Assembly: GCA_023091665.1 (NCBI GenBank)
Contig: JALJCQ010000007.1
Coordinates: forward strand, 434,001 to 498,000
Direction: 5' to 3'
DNA: 64,000 bases
DNA from: Pythium myriotylum
Taxonomy: Eukaryota; Oomycota; Peronosporomycetes; Pythiales; Pythiaceae
Shown here: positions 11,121-20,860 of the stretch, in pieces
Layout: every line of letters starts with the position of its first letter
Position numbering within the stretch: the first letter of the stretch is position 1
Notes under the pieces: generated by a model
Databases searched by the model: none
What the model was told of the DNA's origin: nothing
The model's input: only the letters and a program-made list of their open reading frames with translations
Position numbers and translations under genes: made by a program

Positions 11121-11136
11121 AGTAGTGTATCGAATC

Positions 11137-11154
11137 ATCTTCGGCGCCGAAGAT
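11137..11154. repeat. 18-bp perfect palindrome ATCTTCGGCGCCGAAGAT
   Basis: The two halves are exact reverse complements with no loop. The same arm sequence recurs as an inverted pair at 13693-13748 (TATCTTCGGC ... GCCGAAGATA), on the other side of the Crypton remnant. Such arms could be terminal repeats of a small element. No transposase is linked to them. Confidence 0.6.
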
Positions 11155-11254
11155 AGGTTGCGTAACATTTAAGTAATATTCGCCACATTCATGCAACATC
11201 CATGTGTGGCCTCCTCCGGTTGAAGTCAGTTTTGGACTTGGTGGCCGTCGAGAT

Positions 11255-12876
11255 GGCAGCCCAAGACGAAAAAGACTGCTGAGGCCATCATAGACCTCAT
11301 GGACCTGGAGCTAGGTGACTCGTCAGCAAACAGGATACCTCGGTGCGTGCAAAGTTCAATGCATTTCTCCAGAAGGTTGAGTATGGACGAACCTTTGAGA
11401 CTCTGAGGAAGAAAGATGTGACAAAGGATTTGGTGGGCAAGTTTGTTTTTATCTCCTACACGACGACATCAGCTGGCAGACATCCATGAACTATCTTAGC
11501 TCGATCAAACGGCAGCTCGAGATGAATGTACCCACGTTTTTTTTTAAGCGAGAAAGCGACTGGTATAAGAGATGCCAACGGAACCTCCATGAACAGTTCG
11601 TTCTCCAAGCGATAAAAACCGGTAAGCGTTTCTCAAAGACCAGGTAGCTATGATGACGCTTGAACATCTCGAAGAGATGAGTAAAATGCTTTTCTTGCAA
11701 AACCGCGCAACAACCCTCATGGATCGCTCGCTTTTGAACAATCAATGATTGACGATCGGACGCAGCTCGGATATTGGAAGTCTCCTTTTCGACAATCTGC
11801 ATTGGTTGGATCGGTATTTGGTGATCGACGTCAGACGGTAAGAGTTTTGTTGCTCTTCGACGCTCGTACTGATACTCATATCGTGCAAATGTAGCCTAAA
11901 GGTCCGCCAGCAACATTCAATATCCGTATTTTGCTCCCCTGGATGCTGGAGTATTGATCCTTTTCATTCTCTGGCGTGTCAACTTGTGTCGCCGATCCAT
12001 GCAACGCTTCCAATCGCGTCTTCTCTCAGATCATAGACAGCAAAAACGAGTCACGAACTGCGCCTTCTCAAAAGCTTGTATCAGTCTGACGTTGGTGCGA
12101 TTCCCACGCCGGGGCTGCAGTCGTATTCAGCGCGTCGCGGTGGGGGCGGCCCACGCTAGTAGCCACGGGGACGTAAAGCTGACTGACCTCGCGCATCGCG
12201 GTTTATGGAGCATGGACGGTTTTGCAACACTGATGGAGTATATATCTCCCACGTCAGCCAGCGATCAAACAATTGCAAAAGTCTTGGGGGGGGGGGGGGG
12301 GGTTGGACAGATCCTGATTGTGCCGGAATACCACCTTTGCTTTCCTGCTTTACAAGGCAACACCACGCATCACATGCTCGCGTTACTGAATTTGCAGCCA
12401 TCATGCGGCGAATCTATTTTTCGAAGATTCAGAAACAAGCCTTTGCAGATTGTCTCGCAGCTACTCTACTCATGTACTTCGATGAGACGCACGCACTTGC
12501 ACCAACCCACATAATCCACGAAAACATCGCGCTTGCTGCTCGTGGCATGCGGCTACGCGCTGCGTCCGTTTTCGAGTTGAAAGAGTGGGGCCGCTATATT
12601 CGCAAACACTTCGTGATGGACAATCTTCTCGCGCTTCCTGTGCAGTATATCAAGCAAAACATGAGTGAACGGGAGCTCAGCGAGCAGTACGTGGGTATCT
12701 ACACCTTTTCAGAGGCGCTCGAACGAGGAGTCGCTGGGTGTCGTGAAGTCGTGTCGGAACTCCAGGATGTTAAATGTATGCTGGGCAAGGTTTTTGATAC
12801 TCTTCATACGTTGAAACTGCCGAGCCTCTGTTTCTCAATCCCCAAAGCTCCGCTTCGGCGAATCTACATAGTATAA
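11255..12876 (+). pseudogene. Crypton-type tyrosine recombinase, decayed
   Basis: Conserved blocks appear in order on the plus strand in shifting frames. The first is an N-terminal helix block (TSMNYLSSIKRQLEMNVPTF, 11460-11540). The second is RATTLMDRSLLNNQ, a stop, then LTIGRSSDIGSLLFDNLHWL (11700-11805), with the first catalytic Arg. The third is the HxxR-like block S-A-R-R-G near 12125. The fourth is DLAHRGLWSMDGFATLMEYI (12187-12245), carrying the nucleophile Tyr. The fifth, after a G run (12287-12302), is WTDPDCAG, and then the C-terminal helical part (12410-12830, CLAATLLMYFDE, KHFVMDNLLALP). Cryptons are DNA transposons moved by tyrosine recombinases and are common in oomycetes. The frame changes at the G run and the stops make this copy dead as read. 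Cryptons lack inverted repeats, so the ends cannot be placed. Confidence 0.7.
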
Positions 12877-12954
12877 GAAATCGTTTATAAATTAATCAAA
12901 TCGTTTAATCCACAGTTGTTGCATTGCTCCATACCTTAGCGAACTGACCCAGCT

Positions 12955-13480
12955 GTGAATGATGAATGGATCACTAACCACGACCGACCCTCAAACGGAG
13001 CGACCGACCACTCAGAGCTGCATGTCGTGGGAATTGGTGCAGGGTCGCACGACAAGCTCCACCAGAAGCACTACGACCAGCGGGATGCCCAGCAGCGAGA
13101 AGAGCAGTGCCTCGACCAGCTCCAGAGGCCGCACGACGAGGAGCTCGACGCGATGAGCACCGACATGACCAGTAGCAGCAGCAGCAGCAGCAGGTGCAGC
13201 GACACGAGCAACAGCTTGACGCGAGCAGCAGCACGACCACCACCAGCACGACGCGAGCAACACGATCAGCAACAGCACGACCAGCAGCAGTACGACGCGA
13301 GCAGCAACACGACGCGAAGAGCAGCGTCACGAGCAGCATGACGCGAAGAGCAGCCTCACAAGCAGCGCGACGCGAAGAGCAGCCTCAGGAGCAGCACGAC
13401 GCGCAATACAAGGGGCAGAGAGACAGGCAGCGTCACGACCAACGCGACCACCAGCACCTGAGGCAGAGGCACGATAAAGG
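12955..13480. repeat. Low-complexity GC-rich tandem array
   Basis: AGCAGC and ACGACC units dominate. Between 13300 and 13410 an imperfect unit of about 27 bp (GACGCGAAGAGCAGCCTCA) recurs at least three times. All frames give Gln/Arg/Ser/Thr-rich strings with no domain, so I do not call a gene. Confidence 0.75.
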
Positions 13481-14571
13481 GAGTGCATGAGGCCTACGAA
13501 CCGACGGTTGGGCGAGAGCAGAGTCGGAAGAAGGAGTCGTTTTTTCTCTATTGTGCTGTGAGGGAGACCGGGGGAGCCACTCATTGAGACTCCATAATTT
13601 TGACCAATCACTCTTCATTCCGAAACGCCTGGGATTCTGCGCAGCATCTGCAGCTGTCTTTCTGTTAGACACAAGCGACGTCGTGTGTATCCCCTTATCT
13701 TCGGCTGAGTCCAAACAGCCCTCTTTGGCCGAAGAAGGCCGAAGATAGTTTTACTCCGAGAAAGAACTACCAGCTCTGTCAGGATTATCACTTTCCCATA
13801 TTTGTATAAATTTTCGCAAAACACAAAAAAACTGTTTGCAGCAAAGCTCAAGAAAAAATGAGGTTAGGTTTTTGTATTAGGCGTGATAGAGGTTTTGAAA
13901 GTTGGGACGCGTGGCTTGCCCTCCGTCACCCAACCATATCCCTCGTTCCCCATTCTCGTTTCCTAACCGAGAGAACACAAAGAAACGAAAGATGGCCGTG
14001 ATTGAGATGGTGTCGTCCAAGTCGTTTGCTCAGCTCGGGGGGGGGGGCTTCGAAGGCTCGGTTTGATGAAGCGGGACCGGTTCCCCGCGGACTTTCCCGG
14101 AATCCCCCATCTCTGTGGGACCGGGAACTGCCAAGAACCACTGTGGTTCTTTAGGATAGGTCTATAATTGTGTACTACACACTAGCTGGGTATTTATAAC
14201 CAGTTTCCGGTTGTGCCACACTAATAGTACCGAGAAACGCGGTACCTGACTCTACTGGCGAATATTACCAGCCAGTTAGAGATTTCAGGGAAATGCCTGG
14301 TATATTACCGGTTCTAGCGGAAAATTACCGCTAGTTTCGTGTGTGCCATTAGCCGTCCGTACTGGTCCGCGAACCCATTGAAATCTGATTCGCACCCGCC
14401 GGTATCTCCTCGATTCTGGTTTAGTAAACCATTTCTCCCGGTTATAAGAGGGACGGGACAACCGGCCCACCCTCCGTAATAGACTCCCCCTTTTGCCTTG
14501 TCAGCCCCAAGTCTTCGGGCCTACAACAGCAGTTGTATCGGCGGCCACCTCGACATCCCGGTTCTCTAAGG
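13481..14571. other. Non-coding tail with many short stem-loops
   Basis: No coding signal was recognised. Short perfect inverted repeats crowd 14105-14345: AGAACCA..TGGTTCT, GTGTA..TACAC, AACC..GGTT, ACTGG..CCAG and CTAGCGG AAAATTA CCGCTAG (7-bp arms, 7-base loop). A G run lies at 14039-14047. TATCTTCGGC at 13693 and GCCGAAGATA near 13739 form an inverted pair. Confidence 0.6.
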
Positions 14572-14766
14572 TATATAAAACCTCGCAGATCCGCCCTCGG
14601 ATTTCTTCCATCCACTCCATCACAAGACCCCCTAGCGTGGTTGGTGGGAAATCGGGATAATATAGAAGGATATTTTCCAATCAGGAGACATCGCATGGAT
14701 TCACGATGTTCCTATCGGACACCTTTGGCATGGGTCCATACCATGTAACGGGCACACCCCGCCACA
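14572..14766 (-). repeat. Gypsy LTR, second half
   Basis: It matches 30742-30937 at about 97% by eye (GCCCTCGGATTTCTTCCATC, AATATAGAAGGATATTTTCC, CATGGGTCCATACCATG). It joins logically to 6136-6274. On the minus strand it begins TGTGGCGGGGTG where the intact LTR begins TGTAACGGGGTG. A purine-rich tract abuts that end. Confidence 0.85.
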
Positions 14767-14779
14767 TCCCCCTCCCTTC
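14767..14779 (-). other. Polypurine tract next to the gypsy 3' LTR
   Basis: On the minus strand the sequence AAGGGAGGGGGA lies directly before the LTR start. Such tracts prime plus-strand synthesis in LTR retrotransposons. Its position fixes this LTR as the 3' LTR of a minus-strand element. Confidence 0.65.
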
Positions 14780-14789
14780 AAGACGAAAG

Positions 14790-15830
14790 TCGCATTGAGC
14801 GACTTGCGAAAGGGAGCACTTGTTGGTCAGTTGGTCCAACGGCAGCTCATAAGCCGTGGTGTTGATCGTTACCGATTAACGCCTCCAATGTTGTGGTCGA
14901 TTCGGAGAATGGACCCGAAGAAGATGACCAACAGCGCCGCCTACTACCGCACTGCAATGGCAGTGCGCGCCATGAGCGCGGCTTAGGCGAGCGAGGATGC
15001 CGCTGCGCACACCAGTGCAGCGGTCGAAGACAACTTGACGGCCGGCGAGGGCGCCACCTCGAACGAGCCACTTGAAGACACAGCGAATAACGACGGTGGT
15101 CAAGCACCGTCGTCCAAGACGACCGAAGACCCGTCGGCCGACGTCGACATGCGCCGGTGAGCACTGCGACGTTGATCGTCGCACCGCGCAAAGCCATACC
15201 TGCAACGCCGTCGCCGACGCTGTCAGAACATGTCGACTACGACGAGAGCGAGGGCAAAGAAGAAACCAAGTCGGAGGACCGTGCCGCGCGCGGTCCTTTC
15301 TAACGATCGCCGTTGTTCGATTGCTCGTCGTCCGAGCGGTCGGCGGACAGCTACTCGGCGCCGTACAGTGAGACAGACGAGCAGCTGGAGGAAGAGGGAA
15401 AGGTCGCTGAAGATCCCAGCCGTCACGATCGACGTGATCGCGAGGTGATCATCACCAACGCGACTCAAGAGTCCAAGGATCGAGCCTTGAGATCCTCGGT
15501 GCCAGAAGTCACACCCTGGCTTCCATCGGCTTACGACATCAGTCGATGGAGTGGTGCGCACGATCCCTTGCGTGCGCTTCGCTCGAAGACGACCCGTACG
15601 TCGCGCGCCAATACCGCGCCGACGTATCTTCAGCGCGACGAGTCGTACTTGGCTCGTCGCGACGACCCAGATGATCTTCGGCTCCGTCTTGCGCAGGAGC
15701 GTGCCAGCGCGGATCTTGCGGAGGAGCGGTCGCAGCGAGTGCGGCTGGAGGCGCAGCTGGCGACGCTGCGAGGCTCGCATGACCTTGTTCAAGCGGAGCA
15801 AGCGGAGTTGACACGCTTATCCGGGAGTAC
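14790..15830 (+). other. Degenerate acidic, coiled-coil reading frame antisense to the gypsy 3' region
   Basis: The plus strand reads an acidic protein through several frame changes. One part is EDTANNDGGQAPSSKTTEDP (15070-15130). Another is EHVDYDESEGKEETKSEDRA (15230-15290). The longest is 15313-15830, with PYSETDEQLEEEGKVAEDPS and then a helical, coiled-coil-like stretch LRLRLAQERASADLAEERSQ. It resembles retrotransposon gag proteins, but it lies between the minus-strand integrase C-terminus and the minus-strand polypurine tract, so it would be antisense to the host element. It may be a fragment of another gypsy element or an antisense ORF. Stops at several points argue against present function. 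Confidence 0.4.
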
Positions 15831-16110
15831 TAGCTTCTCCTTGGAACTCTCGAGCGCTCGGGGATTCCGATTGCGCGGAAGCGCCGTCGTACTGATGGTA
15901 CGGACGAAGGCGACCAACGTAGAATGTAGGATGCGTCCGCATCCTGTGAGCAAGCTCAAGCGTATACGCGTGCCCCATGCGGCGGAGCACGCGGAACAGA
16001 CCGATGAACTTCGGTAGCAGCTTGTTGCTACCGACGTTGGTAACTGCATGTGTAGGTAGTGTAGTAGTTGATAGCAACACTACGTCACCTTCATTAACGA
16101 GAGATTGGGG
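15817..16110 (-). pseudogene. Ty3/gypsy integrase C-terminal domain
   Basis: The minus-strand frame gives NEGDVVLLSTTTLPTHAVTN, VGSNKLLPKFIGLFRVLRR and THPTFYVGRLRPYHQYD. This is the SH3-like GPY/F-type C-terminal domain of gypsy integrases, in which GPF is here GLF. The core domain is missing upstream. The part that precedes it in protein order lies at 25665-26640 on the plus strand, ending in GRGNTLL, so the two pieces are complementary. This placement supports an inversion between them. Confidence 0.82.
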
Positions 16111-16880
16111 AGGGGGCTGGCAGTGCCAATTGTGTTCGGCAGTAGACCAAAAGTATGGTACCAGCGACGCGAGAATTAGCGCTCGATAGACGTGAAGGGC
16201 TTGTGACTGATGTCCCACATCAGTCGCCGAGCCACCACATCAACACTCGACTTCCACAACAGTATGAACCATGCTGCATTGTTTTTACCACACATCTATC
16301 ACTATCCGCTGTCATTCACTAAGTGGCTCGTTTCCCTTCGCGTTCCTACCCACAAGCTAGGACGAAGTCGACCTCATTCGCCTTCTTTCGTCGCGACGCC
16401 TTCTCCAAGCGCAGACATGCCAACATGATCGGAGCAGAGACTTTTGTTTGCACCTGACCTGACATCAGAGATGGTGAAACAGCACAGTCTCAGCTCCGCT
16501 CCATGTAGTTTGCCAAGGCATCCAAGGCATCGTCTCTGTTGGCCCTATCACCTCCACAGCAACCAAGTGGTGATTTCCATGGCATCTTCTAAGTCGGACG
16601 GCGAAGCACTATCGCCGTCGGCACTTTTTTTTTGTTTTTCTTCTTTCTATTTTGTGTTGATTCCTAAATTTTTACAATTATCAGAACCTTTTCATAACTT
16701 TTGCGGCGGAGGCCTTGAATTTTTTTTTTCAGAATTTGAAATAGTCCTGCCATCTTTTCATTATTCTCCGAGCAGAGGTAGTCTTGTTGTCATGCATGAC
16801 TCAAGTGGCAGCTCTCCTCATTGTATCCAACCTACCGGTACACCATAGTGATACTCCACTCGCCATCGTGCCAGTACTGG
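16111..16880. other. No gene recognised; left inversion breakpoint lies here
   Basis: Neither strand shows a domain. T-rich runs occur at 16627-16680 and 16721-16730. Gypsy homology ends near 16110 and LINE homology ends near 16900, so one end of the roughly 10-kb inversion must lie in this stretch. No copy of the 61-bp module found at the other breakpoint is visible. Confidence 0.5.
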
Positions 16881-16902
16881 CATCGAATCGGCAACGCGAA
16901 GG

Positions 16903-19300
16903 CTATCTTCCAAGCCGCTTGTGCCGCCGCCATGTCGCTGTCGCTTCTATGAGAAGCCGGCGTAGAGTCGGCTTCGACGTCCGTGTCGCGAAGCCCCACA
17001 GCGGGAGGACCGGCGAGAGTCTCGGGTGAGGAGCGAACTGGAGGCGTGGCCGACCAGCTGCCCGTCGGGCAAGTGTCTCTGCATGGCGCAGGGTGGTCAC
17101 GACCCCTAGATCTTGTATATCACGTTCGTCTGTGTCTCTGATCAGGCGAAGTCCAGTCTCGTCCTCACGTAAGTGCCCAATGTTCTTCGACTTGGTTCGC
17201 TCTGATAAATGAGTGGCCGGGTCATGCGGCATCAGAAGATCAGGGTAGCATACGACCAGCGCGTCACAAAGCACACGGAAGCTACGTGCAGCTTCGTACG
17301 GGAATGTGGCACCCCGGAGCCGAAACTCGAGCTTGGTGAAGCTCATCCAACGAATCTCGAGTAGCGAGCCCACGGTGGCGTGTTTGGCCCCAAGCCCTGG
17401 AAGATCCGCCGGCGTGAGCGACCGACCCGAAGAGTGGAGCAAAAGATCTGCTCCAAAAATCGGCGTGTGAAGAAGACTTGCGAGATTGAGCCGGCCTGAT
17501 CGTGTGCGCTGGATCGTACGAATCGCTTTTAGTTTGTCGTAGACAAGGGCATAGTCGCGTTGATACCAGCCGTTGACCCATTTCCCGTGCGTGGGCGACG
17601 CCTTTCCTGCCACAGGTAGCAGAGTCGAGATTGCATTGCGCTCTTCGGCGGAGAAAGGTTCTGCTGCAGCGGCTCGAAGAATGGAGTAGCCAGTGGTGGC
17701 TATTGTCCTTGAAAGCCGTGGTTCATTGTGGCACGCTCGCCCTGGCGCGATAACGGGGAGAAGAGGCTGAGTGCGTCCCGCCAGAATGTGACCAACTGCT
17801 GCAGCCAGAGGGGTAGTGGCAGAAGTCCATCTCTGGAGAGTAGCTGCGGACAAAAGTAGGAGCTCATCGCGTATTGCAGGAATTTGAAGGCCCCCATTAT
17901 GTCGAGGAGCCCGCTGTCGAGGAGCCCGCTGTCGAGGAGCCCGCGCAACAGCTTGACTCACCCATGCGCGTCCACTTCTAGGGCCATCGGTTAAGAGACC
18001 TGTCCAGACGTAGTTATCCAGAAAACGTTGAAGCCGGGCGACGTGTCTCGCCGATGGCCACGCATGTCGAGCAACAAACAGTACCTTGGGAACGATAACT
18101 GCTTGACTCACTTGCACACGTTGAAACACATCCGTTGTCTTGATTGCAGCCAAGTGAAGGCGGGCTCGGAGCTGCTGGATGACTGTATCCCAGATCGCAT
18201 CGGCTTGGATCGACGTGGAAATCTGCCCCCCGAGATACCGTATAACTTGTGTCGCGGACGCAACCGGGAACACGGAGTGTGCTCGTGCAGACTCAACCGC
18301 ATCTGGGAGGAGGCATAGTGCGACACTTTTGTCCACATTAACGGCGAGACCAGAGGCACGTTCAAACCGAACAAGGATGTCCCGTAAAATCAATGTTTTT
18401 TGTGGGGACCGTAGGTACACCGTCGTATCATCTGCAAACCCAACAATAGATACACTTGTAGGTCCCACAAGTGGGAGGCCTTGGAGGGAGTCGGAGGAGC
18501 TGACCATCTCATAGAGGACGTCAATGGCCAGAACAAAGAGCGTAGGAGCAAGAGGGCATCCTTGCCGAATCCCTGTGGTCACAGCAATGTTTGCAGAGAC
18601 CTCATCTTCAGCAATGTATGCGGCAGTCGTTCCCAGATGCATCTCGGTGATGGCTCGTATCCTAGTCTCGGGGAAACCGTGGCGTTGGAGCGCCAAAACT
18701 AGGAAGTTCCGGTCAAGCGTATCATAAGCCTTCGCAAAATCAAGCATCATTGCCAGTGCCGTGCCCGGAATCTCGCCTGTTCTCGCCTGATGGCATGCTG
18801 CTGTCCAGATATCGATCGCATCGTGAACTTGTCGTCCTGGTACGAACCCAAACTGGGCATCGGCAACACGTTTTGGTACATGAAGGCAAACACGATTGAG
18901 CACAACCCGAGCGTATATCTTGTAGTTAGTGTTCAAGAGGGCAATTGGTCGAAAATCAAGACCCGTGGCCGGAGCTGCAGTTTTGGGGATGCAATAAATC
19001 AAAGCCGCCTTGAAGCTGGGTGGGAGAACGCCTTCCTTGTACCATGTGGAGAACAGAGGGGCAAGAATATCTGCGAGTAGCTCAGCATTGTCCCGATACC
19101 AATCATTCGGAAGCCCGTCTGGACCACAAGCCTTCCCTCTTGGGCACGCTCTGATCGCAGCCGCGACCTCACTGGAGGTGAAGTCAGCTTCTACAGTATC
19201 AGGATCCAGAGTCGTGGCTCGAGCAGGTAGGCCCGAGAATATCTCAGCTTGGAACGATTCCTCACGTTGTTCGCGTTGGGTAATCGGTCGCCAGTCGTTT
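16903..19300 (-). pseudogene. LINE ORF2, reverse transcriptase part
   Basis: In the frame after the shift, the sequence reads VAAAIRACPRGKACGPDGLP, then FRPIALLNTNYKIYARVVLN (RT motif 1-2), AMMLDFAKAYDTLDR (motif 3, with the first catalytic Asp), GIRQGCPLAPTLFVLAIDVL (motif 4), and SIVGFADDTTVYL, the catalytic FADD box. A long thumb/connection region follows to 16903. The element loses its zinc-binding and RNase H domains here, which is unusual because LINE insertions normally truncate at the 5' end. The missing domains are at 26704-27949 in the opposite orientation. Confidence 0.88.
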
Positions 19301-20860
19301 GCGATCGGCTGGACCTAAAGAGCCAGGCCTTGCAGGAAGCCGCCCTGCCGCGCGCCGCGTGAACTTGGTCGAGATTCTTGTAAACAAGTGCTTGGCGGTC
19401 TCGTGCATAGGACCCGCATGGAGCGCGTGCCGTCGATTCTGTGCTCTTGCCACTCCTGCCGCTTGAATTGCGATAAGCGTGCGTCGAATTGATCTGCACT
19501 TGGCGAAGGATCCATGCAGATGCCCAGAGAGCCCACGTGCCACCTCATCAGGGGTAGCTGCCGCAGGGATCACTGCTATGGCTCTCGCCATCTTTGCATC
19601 CTTGAGCGCCCTATCGAGTCGTTTGATGCGGTCGCGATGACGTCGAGCCGCCGCCGCGAGACGCTCTCGCTTCTCCTTGTGGCTGGAGCCGACAATCGAG
19701 CCCTTGAGGTTGTACCAACCGATAGCAGACTCCAGCGCAGGGGGTTGGGAGAGCAGTTTGCCCTCGTGTTGAAGTAACGATTGACCGATCTCCCGGACCG
19801 CCGCTGCCGCACACTTTGGCAGTGGATACCGAATAGTAAGCGGTCGGGTTCTGGAGTTGTGTGGCGGGGTCGATGCCTTCAAAAGTAAAGTCACTGAATC
19901 GTGGTCCGATCGTTGCAGCGGCGTAGAGACGAAAACTTGGGAGACCCGGTCATACTGAGGAGCAGAGATGTACCATCTATCCAGTCGTGCAGTTGCTAAT
20001 ATACCATCGCGTAGAGGGTACATGTACGTGTGGTGATCAGCTCGGAACCGTGTTACCGCCTCATGTTTGTCGACATCAAGCATGTCGGCCGTCACTGTGT
20101 CAACCAACTTCCATTGCAGCAATAGCGCGGCCAACGCTGCTGAAAAGTGCCCGCTTCTCGTGAAACAGCTTCTGTCCAGCTCATTGTCGAGCGTACAGTT
20201 GAAGTCCCCACCCAAAAGAACCATGCCTGGCGGGTCAGGCAAGCGCGCGAGTTGACGGAAGAGAGCCTCGCGGTCCCGTGCTGCCGTTGGTGCGTACACG
20301 TTGATGACTGTGATTGGCTCCCGATTGACGCCACCTGTCACAGAGATAAAGTGTGCCGACCATGCACCCTGTTGCCACGGGTGGACGTCTCGAAAGCTAG
20401 ACCCTGGTGGGAGGAGAATAGCAACACCAGCAGCCACTGCAGGTGTGGGTTGCCAGTACGATAGACGATCGAGCAGTTTGTGTGGATCAAATCCCCACAG
20501 ACGCGCCCAGATATGTTCGAGGCGGAGCGCCCACCTCTCTGTCACACGAGTTTCTTGGAGAAGCACAATATCCACTTGTCGACCGTTGGACCGCCGTCGA
20601 AAGGAATTAAACCATGCCTCAATATGCTTTTGATCCTTGGCTAAGCCTTGCACGTTCTGCGTTAGGAGTTGGGCGTAAGGTTTGGTGTTGGGTTCTACCA
20701 ATCGTCTACCCCCTTCCCGTGTACGCGTCGGAGCGGTGGCCAAGCACTCCGAATCACAAGCCGATGTGTCTTTGGTGTGGGCAAGCGTCGACGCTAGACC
20801 CACAGCTTCCTCCAGCATAGCTGACACGAGCTGTGGGGAGGGAGACATTGCGGCAGTCAT
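19262..20860 (-). pseudogene. LINE ORF2, endonuclease part (APE-type)
   Basis: The frame starts at the ATG overlapping the ORF1 stop (ATGA). It shows the exonuclease-endonuclease-phosphatase motifs in order: LLTQNVQGL, VDIVLLQETRV, ITVINVYAPT, MVLLGGDFNCTLDNELDR, LDRWYISAP and RSDHDSVTLLL. The N, E, D and terminal SDH residues of the active site are all present. The enzyme nicks target DNA for target-primed reverse transcription. The linker after about 19800 is basic and helical. The frame is lost at 19262 just before the RT begins in another frame, which suggests a small indel. Confidence 0.85.

Larger units (their letters stand above)
6275..14571. mobile_element. 8.3-kb insertion block inside the LTR (Helitron, Crypton and simple repeats)
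   Basis: The LTR halves on both sides define this block. It contains the Helitron coding region (6369-10587), a pair of direct repeats (10877-11120), a decayed Crypton (11255-12876), low-complexity DNA (12955-13480) and a hairpin-rich tail (14105-14345). CTCT occurs on both LTR sides (near 6265-6270 and 14563-14566), which may be a target duplication. I cannot tell whether one element carried everything or several insertions accumulated. No clean TC start or CTRR end of a Helitron is visible at the borders. Confidence 0.55.

Noticed and set aside
12955..13341. 128-codon Gln/Arg/Ser-rich frame as a gene
   Set aside because: It lies in a tandem repeat, all frames on both strands are open, and no domain is visible.
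12281..13480. CRISPR-like array in the repeat-rich stretch
   Set aside because: The repeats are contiguous and imperfect, without unique spacers, and the genome is eukaryotic.
14818..14890. tRNA-like stretch (GTTGGTCAGTTGGTCCAACG, CTCATAA loop)
   Set aside because: The anticodon-like loop resembles tRNA-Met, but the stems do not pair in the standard 7-4-5-5 pattern and no clear B box is seen.
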